A stretch of 64,000 nucleotides of DNA from Bradyrhizobium sp. CB1015 (GTDB taxonomy: Bacteria; Pseudomonadota; Alphaproteobacteria; Rhizobiales; Xanthobacteraceae): contig NZ_CP104174.1 of assembly GCF_025200925.1 (NCBI RefSeq), positions 8,348,735-8,412,734 on the forward strand. Direction: 5' to 3'. The translations under genes and the position numbers were made by a program. Shown one piece after another: positions 46,312 to 53,061 of this stretch. The stretch's first letter is position 1. Every line of letters begins with the position of its first letter. Under the pieces are notes generated by a model. The model was not told the origin of the DNA, did not search any database, and saw only the letters and a list, made by a program, of their open reading frames with translations.

Positions 46312-46686
46312 TCAGGTCGAGGCGATGCCGAGGCGGCCGAGCGGCGGCGCCTCGCGGCCGGCGGCCTTCGCCGCGTCGCGCACCAGCCGCTCGAGCACGG
46401 CGAGATAGTCGAGGAAGCGGCGGCGGCCGGCCTTGGTCAGGCGGCAGGTCGTGTGCGGGCGGTTGCCCTCGTAGCCCTTGGTCACCTCGACGAGACCGGC
46501 CTCCTGGAGCACGGCAAGGTGCCGGCTGAGATTGCCGTCGGTGAGGCCGCAGAGCTGCTTGAGATCGCCGAATGCCAGCCCCTTGGGATGGGCCATCAGC
46601 GAGGTCAACAAGCCGAGCCTTGCCTTTTCGTGGATCACGCGGTCTAGCCCTTCATAGGAGAAGGGCGCGCTGTCAGTCTTCGACAT
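46312..46686 (-). CDS. Winged-helix transcriptional regulator
   Basis: The 124-residue protein has a winged helix-turn-helix: HEKARLGLLTSLMAHPKGLAFGDLKQLCGLTDGNLSRHLAVLQEAGLVEVTKGY, with the recognition helix around NLSRHLAVL, followed by a wing (NRPHTTCRLTKAGRRRF) and a helical dimerisation tail. It resembles the ArsR/MarR-like winged-helix group (HTH_27 style) and lacks metal-binding Cys/His sets. It overlaps the end of the upstream membrane-protein gene by 14 bases and is followed by uppS. The two identical-style palindromes around this operon make it the obvious candidate autoregulator. Confidence 0.85.
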   Translation of the reverse strand: MSKTDSAPFSYEGLDRVIHEKARLGLLTSLMAHPKGLAFGDLKQLCGLTDGNLSRHLAVLQEAGLVEVTKGYEGNRPHTTCRLTKAGRRRFLDYLAVLERLVRDAAKAAGREAPPLGRLGIAST

Positions 46687-47290
46687 CGTTGTCTCCGGAC
46701 GCGAAATGCAGAATGGCCGCCATCACCGATTGCCCGATCACGAAGGGCAGCCCCATGGTCCATGGCGACAGCGTGTGGGTTCGGCTCGCGAGCACCACGA
46801 CCGCGAAGCCGGACACGAAATACCAGGCGCCGGCGAGCGCGACACTGCGCGGCAGCGAGCGGACCGAGGCGAAGATGCCGAGCGACACCAGGATCTGCCA
46901 CAGGCCCGGCAGCAGCCACAGCGTCTCGCTCGCGAACTTCCACATCACCACCGCGAGCAGCACACCGGCAACGCCGGCGGGCATAAACTGCTCGACCGCC
47001 TGGTGAATCATCGCGTCGGCGAGACCGGAATGATGGCGTCGCGACCGCGCGCGCATCTCGATCCCGATGATCAGCCCCGAGAGCGCGGCGGCGATGAACC
47101 AGCCGATGAAGAAACCGAGCGGCTCGCCGGTGGGATCATCCAGCAACCAGAATTGCAGAACGGCGGTGATGAGCGCAACAGTGCCGGTCGCCGCCATCGC
47201 CGCCGGGCCGTAGCCGCGGAAGGCGGTGCCCGCCGCGATCTGGCTGCGGATCGCCACGATGTCGGCCAGCGCCTTGTCGAGATCGCGCAT
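46673..47290 (-). CDS. Membrane protein of unknown function, first gene of the uppS operon
   Basis: The 205-residue product has a short charged N-terminus (MRDLDKALADIVAIRSQIAAG) and five or six hydrophobic segments, including GTVALITAVLQFWLL, FIGWFIAAALSGLIIG, AGVAGVLLAVVMWKF, SLGIFASV, WYFVSGFAVVVL and FVIGQSVMAAIL. I do not recognise a characterised family, but such proteins travel with winged-helix regulators. A GTG two codons upstream with GAGG before it is an alternative start. The last codons overlap the regulator gene, implying translational coupling. Confidence 0.78.
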   Translation of the reverse strand: MRDLDKALADIVAIRSQIAAGTAFRGYGPAAMAATGTVALITAVLQFWLLDDPTGEPLGFFIGWFIAAALSGLIIGIEMRARSRRHHSGLADAMIHQAVEQFMPAGVAGVLLAVVMWKFASETLWLLPGLWQILVSLGIFASVRSLPRSVALAGAWYFVSGFAVVVLASRTHTLSPWTMGLPFVIGQSVMAAILHFASGDNDVED

Positions 47291-47344
47291 CGGCACCGCC
47301 AAAACCTCGTTCCACCCGGGAATTCGCGGGACAGCTGGTCCCGT

Positions 47345-47380
47345 TACTTTGTATTGCAAAGTATATGGCTCCGCAAAGTA
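47345..47380. promoter_or_regulatory. Palindromic operator, site 2, plus an extra half-site
   Basis: TACTTTGTATTGCAAAGTA (47345-47363) is a 19-bp palindrome with one mismatch and matches site 1 at 16 of 17 shared bases. A further half-site GCAAAGTA follows at 47373-47380. The site is 55-75 bases before the membrane-protein start and also lies upstream of the divergent protease gene. Confidence 0.7.
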
Positions 47381-47496
47381 AATGCAAGCCCGAATTGCTG
47401 CGGGCAGCCCGAACGGACTGGCGTGGACAACTGACGGTTGCGCCTCACCTGCCCTCGCGGATAAGATGGATGCAAGCGCGTTTGCCGGGGGCTGGT

Positions 47497-48741
47497 ATGT
47501 GGTTGAGGTCGTTGGTCGTTGCGTTCGTGTTGCAGCTGAGTGTGGTCGGGGCGAACGCGGCGGGGCCGTTCGGCACCGTCAATGTCGGCAACTGGATCGG
47601 CGGCGCCTTCAGCAATGACGAGACCGGCGCCTTCTCCCATTGCGCGGCGACGACGCCTTACGCGAACGGCGTCATTCTCGTCGTGGGTTACAATGCCACC
47701 GGCACCTGGACGCTCGCCTTTGCGAGTCCGAGCTACCGCTTCAACAAGGGCGAGAGCGCCGCGATCGACGTGACCTTTGACGGGCAGGAGCAAGCCAGGC
47801 TGTACGCCACGGCGTATCAGTCCAACATGCTCACGGCCGTCATGCCGCTCAAAGTCGTGCGTACGTTTCAGAAGGCGAGCCTTATGGTGGCGACAGCCGG
47901 CCGCGCCGTTCTGAATTTCGACCTGACATCGACCGGGCCGGTGATCGCGGCATTGACCAATTGCGTGAGCAAGGTGAAAGCCGACGGACTGGACAAGGCG
48001 GGCGATTTCACCAAGGGTGCGGCCAAGCCGGCGGCGACGGCGGAGAAGCAGGCGGCACCGCCCTCCGGCGGCAAACCTGCCCGTGCCAGGAGCGGCACCG
48101 GCTTCGTCGTCAGCACGGGCGGGCACATCGTTACCAACCACCATGTGATCGACGGCTGCGTCGGCGATATCAAGGGCAATCTCACCGGCGAGGCCGCAAT
48201 GGTGCTGCGCGTCGTCTCGAGCGATGCCAACAACGATCTCGCCCTGTTGCAGGCGCCGTCGACGACGACCTTCAAGGACTTTGCCCGGATCCGCGACCGC
48301 TCGATCCGCTCCGGCGATTCCGTCGTCGCGATCGGCTTTCCCTATCACGGCATCCTGACCTCGGATTTCAGCGTGACCACCGGCATCGTGAGCTCGCTCA
48401 GCGGCATGCGCAACGACTCGCGCTTCCTGCAGATCAGCGCACCCGTGCAGCCCGGCAACAGCGGCGGGCCGCTGTTCGACAACACCGGCCAGGTCGTGGG
48501 CGTGGTCACCGGCAAGATCCCGGCCTTGCGCATCGCGGTGGCGACCGGCAACATCCCTGAAAACATCAACTTCGCCATCAAGACCGGCGTGCTGCGCGAC
48601 TTCCTCGACAATTCGATCGTGCCCTATCAGACCGCCGAGCCAAAGAGCGAGCTGAAGACCACCGACATCGCCGCCAACGCCCGGCCGTATACGATGCTGA
48701 TCTCGTGCAATGCGACGGAGCAGGCGGACGCGAAGCGGTAG
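47497..48741 (+). CDS. Periplasmic trypsin-like serine protease (S1C, no PDZ domain)
   Basis: The 414-residue precursor starts with a Sec signal peptide (MWLRSLVVAFVLQLSVVGANAA). An N-terminal module of about 150 residues (WTLAFASPSYRFNKGESAAID...) is unlike DegP and precedes a Pro/Ala/Lys linker (about 195-215). The protease domain has the triad His216 (TNHHVIDGC), Asp247 (NNDLALL) and Ser322 (QPGNSGGPLFD). No PDZ domain follows, so it differs from HtrA/DegP chaperone-proteases. The ATG with GGGGG upstream is preferred to an open frame that runs further back. It is divergent from the uppS operon and shares its operator region. Confidence 0.87.
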   Translation: MWLRSLVVAFVLQLSVVGANAAGPFGTVNVGNWIGGAFSNDETGAFSHCAATTPYANGVILVVGYNATGTWTLAFASPSYRFNKGESAAIDVTFDGQEQARLYATAYQSNMLTAVMPLKVVRTFQKASLMVATAGRAVLNFDLTSTGPVIAALTNCVSKVKADGLDKAGDFTKGAAKPAATAEKQAAPPSGGKPARARSGTGFVVSTGGHIVTNHHVIDGCVGDIKGNLTGEAAMVLRVVSSDANNDLALLQAPSTTTFKDFARIRDRSIRSGDSVVAIGFPYHGILTSDFSVTTGIVSSLSGMRNDSRFLQISAPVQPGNSGGPLFDNTGQVVGVVTGKIPALRIAVATGNIPENINFAIKTGVLRDFLDNSIVPYQTAEPKSELKTTDIAANARPYTMLISCNATEQADAKR

Positions 48742-48758
48742 CGTGAGGCGACCAACTC

Positions 48759-48906
48759 CGTCATCCCCGCGCGAGCGCGCAGCGCTCGTCGCTGGAGGCG
48801 CTCACACTGCAACGCAGTGTGAGCCTCGAAGGATGAATCGGCCCGGATGCAGCCGGGCCGCCACCCTTCGAGGCCTCCGCTTCGCTCCGGCACCTCAGGG
48901 TGACGG
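48759..48906. repeat. Interspersed palindromic repeat, family A, copy 4
   Basis: The ends are CCGTCATCCCCGCGCG and CACCTCAGGGTGACGG, with internal GCCTCGAAGGATGAATCGG / CCACCCTTCGAGGCC and a CTCACACTG/CAGTGTGAG hairpin. It lies between the convergent protease and DUF899 genes. Confidence 0.78.
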
Positions 48907-48940
48907 TGACAGAGTAGAGATCGCGGCGCGGCCCGCTCCC

Positions 48941-49678
48941 TCACCCGTGGCAGCACGCCGCCTTCGCCGGCTGCGGTTCGTACTGGTCGCGCAGGCGCAC
49001 CCAGTCCATCGGATAGGGCAGGCCTTCCTCGTGACGGCCGAGCGGGGTGAGATCGAGATATTGATAAGCGGCGTTCATCATGTCGAGGCCGCGGGCGAAG
49101 CACGAATAGGTGTGGAAGATCGCGCCGGCCTCGTCGCGGTAGAACACGCTGATGCCGGGCAGCTCGGGGCCATAGAGCGGCGTGGTCCCGAAATTGTACA
49201 TCGGCTTGCCGGTCGCGACCTCCTCCGGCGAGAACGTCACGCCGTAATCGCGGTTGAAGTCGTTGCGGCCTGAGGAAACCCAGTCGAAAGTCCAGCCCAT
49301 CCGCTTCTTGAAGGCCTCGAGCTTTGCGCTCGGCGCCAGCGAGACCGCAACCATGGCGGTGTCGCGCGCGGCCAGGTGCGGCACCATGCGCTCGAACCCA
49401 TCGGCCCAGAACGAGCAGCTCTTGCAGGCCGCGTCCCAATCGGGTGCGAACATCACGTGCTGCACGATGAGCTGCGGCCGGCCCTTGAACAGGTCACCCA
49501 AGGACACAATACCGTTCGCCCCTTCAAATTCGTACGCCTTGTCGACCTTGACCCAGGGGAGCCGGCGGCGCTCGTCGGCAAGCCGTTCGCGGGCCTGCGT
49601 CAACTCCTTCTCATGGGCCAGAAGCGCCTTGCGCGCGATGATCCATTGCTCGCGCGAAACGATCTGATGTTGCTGCAT
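48941..49678 (-). CDS. DUF899 (thioredoxin-like fold) protein
   Basis: The 245-residue protein of the DUF899 family contains LPWVKVDKAYEFEG, LIVQHVMFAPDWDAACKSCSFWADGFE (paired Cys in a thioredoxin-like position), GWTFDWVSSGRNDFNRDYGV and ISVFYRDEAGAIFHTYSCFARGLDMMN. It ends with a Cys-Cys-His motif. A redox or stress role is often guessed; none is proven. AAGGAG lies eight bases before the ATG. It is the third gene of the ArsR-SRPBCC unit, 17 bases after the SRPBCC stop. Confidence 0.87.
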   Translation of the reverse strand: MQQHQIVSREQWIIARKALLAHEKELTQARERLADERRRLPWVKVDKAYEFEGANGIVSLGDLFKGRPQLIVQHVMFAPDWDAACKSCSFWADGFERMVPHLAARDTAMVAVSLAPSAKLEAFKKRMGWTFDWVSSGRNDFNRDYGVTFSPEEVATGKPMYNFGTTPLYGPELPGISVFYRDEAGAIFHTYSCFARGLDMMNAAYQYLDLTPLGRHEEGLPYPMDWVRLRDQYEPQPAKAACCHG

Positions 49679-49695
49679 GGCGTTCTCCTTGGGGA

Positions 49696-50160
49696 TCAGG
49701 CGACGAAAGCATCGAGCTTGTCGAAGAACGAGCTCCAGCCGCGCTGGTGGTTGTCGCGTGCGGTCTCGTCGAAGAACTGGGCGTGATGGAAGACCATCAA
49801 GGTGCCGGCACCATCAGGCTTCAGCGAGATCGTCACCAGCGATTCACGCTCCGGCGTCGAGTGCCAGGCCCAGGTGAAGACGAGGAGCTCGTTCGGCACC
49901 ACCTCGCGATAACGGCCGCCGGCCTCGAAATATTCGCCGTCGTCGCGGGCGAAGCTGATGCAAAACCGGCCGCCGACACGAACGTCGAGCTCGGCTTGAA
50001 GCGTCGCCGGCTTCATGTTCGGCGGCCCGAACCATTGCGCTAGCTGCGCGGCTTGCGTCCAGGCGGCGTAGACCTTTTGCGGCGGCGCGCGGAGCCGGCG
50101 CGTGAGCGTGAGGCTTGGTCGCTCTGCCGGTCGTTCGGCGGCGTTGGCGGCTGTGGCCAT
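49696..50160 (-). CDS. SRPBCC/AHSA1 domain protein
   Basis: The 154-residue START-fold protein contains LTRRLRAPPQKVYAAWTQAAQLAQWFGPPNM, GGRFCISFARDDGEYFEAGGRYREVVPNELLVFTW and a C-terminal helix HQRGWSSFFDKLDAFV, the activator-of-Hsp90-ATPase-like (AHSA1) lipid/ligand-binding group. A strong GGAGGAAGAG site six or so bases before the ATG supports this start even though it lies 121 bases inside the upstream ArsR gene. ArsR-SRPBCC pairs are common in proteobacteria; the ligand is unknown. Confidence 0.88.
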   Translation of the reverse strand: MATAANAAERPAERPSLTLTRRLRAPPQKVYAAWTQAAQLAQWFGPPNMKPATLQAELDVRVGGRFCISFARDDGEYFEAGGRYREVVPNELLVFTWAWHSTPERESLVTISLKPDGAGTLMVFHHAQFFDETARDNHQRGWSSFFDKLDAFVA

Positions 50161-50489
50161 GTCTCTTCCTCCACGAAGGCGGCAAGGCGATCGAGATTGT
50201 GGGACCAGAACTGCGCATAGCGATTGAGCCAGTTCATCGCCTGCTCCATCGGCTGCGCGGTCAGCCGGCAGGCAACCGTGCGCCCGGTCTTCTCGCGCAC
50301 GATCAGCCCGGCATCGGTGAGCACGTCGAGATGCTTCATGATCGCCGGCAGCGACACCGGAAACGGCGCCGCCAGCTCGCTCACCGACAGGCCGTCCTGC
50401 TCGCCGAGGCGCGCCAGCAAGGCACGTCGCGTCGGGTCGGACAGCGCCGCAAAAGTCCGGTCCAGCGTCTCGTCCCTATACTTAACCAT
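50040..50489 (-). CDS. ArsR-family transcriptional regulator
   Basis: The 149-residue protein has a winged helix (LDRTFAALSDPTRRALLARLGEQDGLSVSELAAPFPVSLPAIMKHLDVLTDAGLIVREKTGRTVACRL) of the ArsR type that typically partners SRPBCC genes; no metal-binding CxC is present. The last 40 residues (a Ser/Arg/Lys/Pro-rich tail) are encoded in the 121-base overlap with the SRPBCC gene and are probably disordered. No ribosome site precedes the ATG; the promoter geometry predicts a leaderless mRNA beginning at this codon. Confidence 0.87.
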   Translation of the reverse strand: MVKYRDETLDRTFAALSDPTRRALLARLGEQDGLSVSELAAPFPVSLPAIMKHLDVLTDAGLIVREKTGRTVACRLTAQPMEQAMNWLNRYAQFWSHNLDRLAAFVEEETWPQPPTPPNDRQSDQASRSRAGSARRRKRSTPPGRKPRS

Positions 50490-50524
50490 GTGGTTTAGTA
50501 TAGACGCGAGCGCGACAACGTCAA
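50477..50524 (-). promoter_or_regulatory. ArsR promoter with a near-perfect 26-bp operator; predicted leaderless start
   Basis: On the minus strand TTGACG (50524-50519), a 16-base spacer and TATACT (50502-50497) form a strong sigma-70 promoter. Transcription would start six to eight bases after TATACT, at or next to the ATG. The bases 50477-50502 form a palindrome of arms TATACT, AACCA around TG with a single mismatched pair, covering the -10 box and the start codon, an ideal self-repression site. Confidence 0.75.
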
Positions 50525-50584
50525 GCCTTAACCCGCAGGCGAGGATCCGCACGACTGCGTGACGGGTTGCCGGACGCAGCCATG

Positions 50585-50611
50585 AAAAAAGCCCTGCCGA
50601 ACGGCAGGGCT
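50585..50611 (-). terminator. Intrinsic terminator of the Bug receptor gene
   Basis: On the minus strand AGCCCTGCC pairs with GGCAGGGCT around a four-base loop and is followed by six T. It lies about 25 bases after the receptor stop. Confidence 0.88.
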
Positions 50612-50635
50612 CCCTTCCCGGTCATCGCGAGATCG

Positions 50636-51610
50636 CTACTCGACCTTCAGGCCGGCGAACTCGACGACCTTCTTCCACTTCTCGGTCTCGGCCTTGATCT
50701 CCTCGCCGAACGCCTCGGGCGTCTGCACCCGCGGCTCGCCGCCGAGCTCGACCAGGCGCTTGGCCATGTCGGGCTCCTTGATCACCGCATTGACCTCGGC
50801 GTTGAGCTTGGCGATGATTTCCTTCGGCGTGTTCTTCGGCGCGCCCATGCCGAACAGCGCGCTCGCCTCATAGCCCTTGACGGTCTCGGCGACCGTTTGC
50901 ACCTCCGGCAATTGCGGCGAGCGCTCCGCCGAGGTGACGCCGATGGCGCGCAAGCTGCCGGAGCGGATGTGCTGGATGATCGAGGGCATGTTGTCGAAGA
51001 TCACCTGCACCTGGCCGGCGAGCATATCTGTGATCGCGGGCGCCGCGCCGCGATAGGGCACGTGCTGCATCTTGCAGCCGGTCATGGCCATGAACATCTC
51101 GCCGGACAGATGCACCGAGGTGCCGTTGCCGGACGAGGCCATGTTCACCTTGCCGGGATTGGCCTTCACGTACTCGATGAACTCGGCAACGTTCTTGGCC
51201 GGCACGTCCTTGTTGACGGTCATCACGTTCGGCACGCGCTGGAACGAGGCGACCGGCGCGATGTCGCGGACGAAGTTGAACTTCAGATTGGCGTATAGCG
51301 ATGCGTTGATGTAGTTGGCCGGATTGACCATCTGCAGTGTGTAGCCGTCGGGCTCGGCATTGATGACCGATTCGGTGGCGATGTTGTTCCCGGCGCCGGG
51401 CTTGTTCTCGACCACGAATTGCTGGCCGAGCTTTTCCGACAGCCGCTGGCCGATCAGCCGCGCCAGGATGTCGGTGGCGCCGCCCGGCGGATAGCCGACC
51501 ACCCATTTCACCGGACGGGCCGGATAATCGGCTGCAAGGGCCTTCGACAGCGGGGTGGCTGCAAGCGGACTGGCGGCGAGCAGGCCCAGCGCGGTACGGC
51601 GAGTGATCAT
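50636..51610 (-). CDS. Tripartite tricarboxylate transporter receptor (Bug family)
   Basis: The 324-residue periplasmic binding protein has a twin-arginine-like signal (ITRRTALGLLAASPLAA...) cleaved near ALA-ADYP. The mature part shows PVKWVVGYPPGGATDILARLIGQRL, ENKPGAGNNIATE, NASLYANLKF and VIFDNMPSIIQHIRSGSLRAIGVTS, the Bug fold. It would deliver a carboxylate to TctAB-type permeases, but no permease gene is nearby, so it is an orphan receptor, as many Bug proteins are. The ATG with GGAG upstream replaces a longer open frame. A strong terminator ends the unit. Confidence 0.92.
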   Translation of the reverse strand: MITRRTALGLLAASPLAATPLSKALAADYPARPVKWVVGYPPGGATDILARLIGQRLSEKLGQQFVVENKPGAGNNIATESVINAEPDGYTLQMVNPANYINASLYANLKFNFVRDIAPVASFQRVPNVMTVNKDVPAKNVAEFIEYVKANPGKVNMASSGNGTSVHLSGEMFMAMTGCKMQHVPYRGAAPAITDMLAGQVQVIFDNMPSIIQHIRSGSLRAIGVTSAERSPQLPEVQTVAETVKGYEASALFGMGAPKNTPKEIIAKLNAEVNAVIKEPDMAKRLVELGGEPRVQTPEAFGEEIKAETEKWKKVVEFAGLKVE

Positions 51611-51734
51611 CTCAAGGGTTCTCCCAGTGTTGTTCTTGCAAGCCGGATAGCTTGAAAGCGGCGTCGATGCGGTTGTAACAAAGCTTGCGAAGTGCGGAAA
51701 GTGCGCGGGACACTTCACGACGAAAGGATGAGAC

Positions 51735-52145
51735 ATGCCGGTCAAGGTTCATGCCCTGGATCATCTCGTGATCAATGTCCGCGACGTCGCGGCAAGTGCT
51801 GCGTGGTACGGCAAGATTCTCGGCATGGATGTCAAGGTGTTCGATCCCGGCGGCGGCAAAGCGCCGCGGACTTTCCTTGAATTCGGTAACCAGAGGATCA
51901 ACGTCCGGCAACGCGATGCCGACAAGGTGGAGTGGTTCACCGCGAACCATCCGACTACGGGCAGCGAAGACCTGTGCTTTCTCACCTCCGCCACGCCGGA
52001 CGAGGTGGTGGCGCATTTGCGGGCACATGGCGTCGCGATCGAGGAAGGCCCGGGCCCGAGGCAAGGTGCCCGCGGCACGCTGCGCTCGGTCTATTGCCGG
52101 GATCCCGATGGCAGCCTGATCGAGATCTCGTCGTACAAGGATTGA
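51735..52145 (+). CDS. VOC (glyoxalase/dioxygenase-fold) family protein
   Basis: The 136-residue protein has two beta-alpha-beta3 modules: LDHLVINVRDVAASAAWYGKILGMDV and RTLRSVYCRDPDGSLIEISSY, the vicinal-oxygen-chelate pattern. The His of LDH and the Glu of IEI are in metal-binding positions. Its function could be a glyoxalase-, dioxygenase- or fosfomycin-resistance-like reaction; none can be chosen. AGGATGAG precedes the ATG. It lies directly before a truncated ligase gene. Confidence 0.87.
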   Translation: MPVKVHALDHLVINVRDVAASAAWYGKILGMDVKVFDPGGGKAPRTFLEFGNQRINVRQRDADKVEWFTANHPTTGSEDLCFLTSATPDEVVAHLRAHGVAIEEGPGPRQGARGTLRSVYCRDPDGSLIEISSYKD

Positions 52146-52172
52146 GGCGCGCTCTCGCGGCCATTCGGTCGC

Positions 52173-52191
52173 CATGCCCGGGCTTGTCCCG
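52173..52191. repeat. Half-copy of repeat family E at a gene breakpoint
   Basis: CATGCCCGGGCTTGTCCCG is the reverse complement of the right arm of the repeat at 54361-54450. It stands immediately before the first recognisable codon of the truncated acyl-CoA ligase. Confidence 0.65.
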
Positions 52192-52866
52192 CCGCCATCA
52201 ACGAGCCGACCGCCTTCGGTGTCAAGATGGTCGGCTGGTGGGGCATGACCGAGACCATCACCCACGACATCGTCGGCGAGGTCGATCAGCCCAACATCCC
52301 GATGTCGATCGGCCGCGCCGCGCCCGAATATCAGATCCGCATCACCGACGACGACGGCCGGCCGACGGAGGTCGGCGACACCGGCAATCTCGCGATCAAG
52401 GGCATTCCGGGCCTGGCGCCGTTCGCCGAGTACCTGCACAACGAGACGGCGACGCGCGAGAGCTTTGACGAGCACGGCTTCTTCCTTACCGGCGATCGCG
52501 TCGAGCGGCTTCAGAACGGTTTCATCAAGTTCGGCGACCGCGCCAAGGACATGCTGAAGGTGGGCGGCGAGAACGTTGCGGCCCCCGAGATCGAGCAGGT
52601 GATCGCCGTCGTGCCGGGCGTGCGCGAGGCTGCGGTGGTGGCGAAGGAGCATCCGATGCTGGACGAGGTGCCGGTGATCTTCATCATCCCGCCGGGCGGC
52701 GTCGCGGGCGCTGCGCCCGACCTGCAGGATCGCGTGATGGAAGCCTGCCGCAAGGGCCTTGCCGATTTCAAGCTGCCGCGCGAGATCAGGCTCGTCGACG
52801 ACACGCCGCGCTCGACGCTGGAGAAGCTGGCGAAGGCGGAGCTGCGGAAGATGGTGGGGGGACTTC
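52191..52866 (+). pseudogene. 5'-truncated AMP-forming acyl-CoA ligase
   Basis: The frame begins INEPTAFGVKM and continues with GWWGMTETI (core motif A5-like), FFLTGDRVERLQNGFIKFGDRAKDMLKVGGENVAAPEIE (hinge motif A8) and LEKLAKAELRK (A10 lysine region). This is the last third of an acyl-CoA synthetase. The roughly 300 residues of the adenylation core, including the P-loop, are missing; upstream is the VOC gene and a repeat arm. At the 3' end the natural stop is lost and the frame runs into a family C repeat. The remnant has no ribosome site and is unlikely to be active. Confidence 0.8.
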
Positions 52867-53025
52867 ACCCTCCCCTGGAGGCGGAGGGTCGATCGCGCGC
52901 AGCGCGAGCGGGGTGGGGTGACAGTCCCTCCTTAGAGGCGGTGCCCATGTGGAGAGATCACCCCACCCCGCTTCGCATTTCGCTTTGCTCCATGCGAAGC
53001 GACCCTCCCCCTCCAGGGGAGGGTA
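52866..53025. repeat. Interspersed palindromic repeat, family C, copy 1
   Basis: The ends are ACCCTCCCCTGGAGG and CCTCCAGGGGAGGGT; inside are GCGAGCGGGGTGGGGTGA and TCACCCCACCCCGC. It separates the ligase remnant from the convergent HD-GYP gene and has replaced the end of the remnant. Confidence 0.85.
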
Positions 53026-53061
53026 AGCAGCCCGCGCGCCTCAGCAATTGCAACGTCTCGC

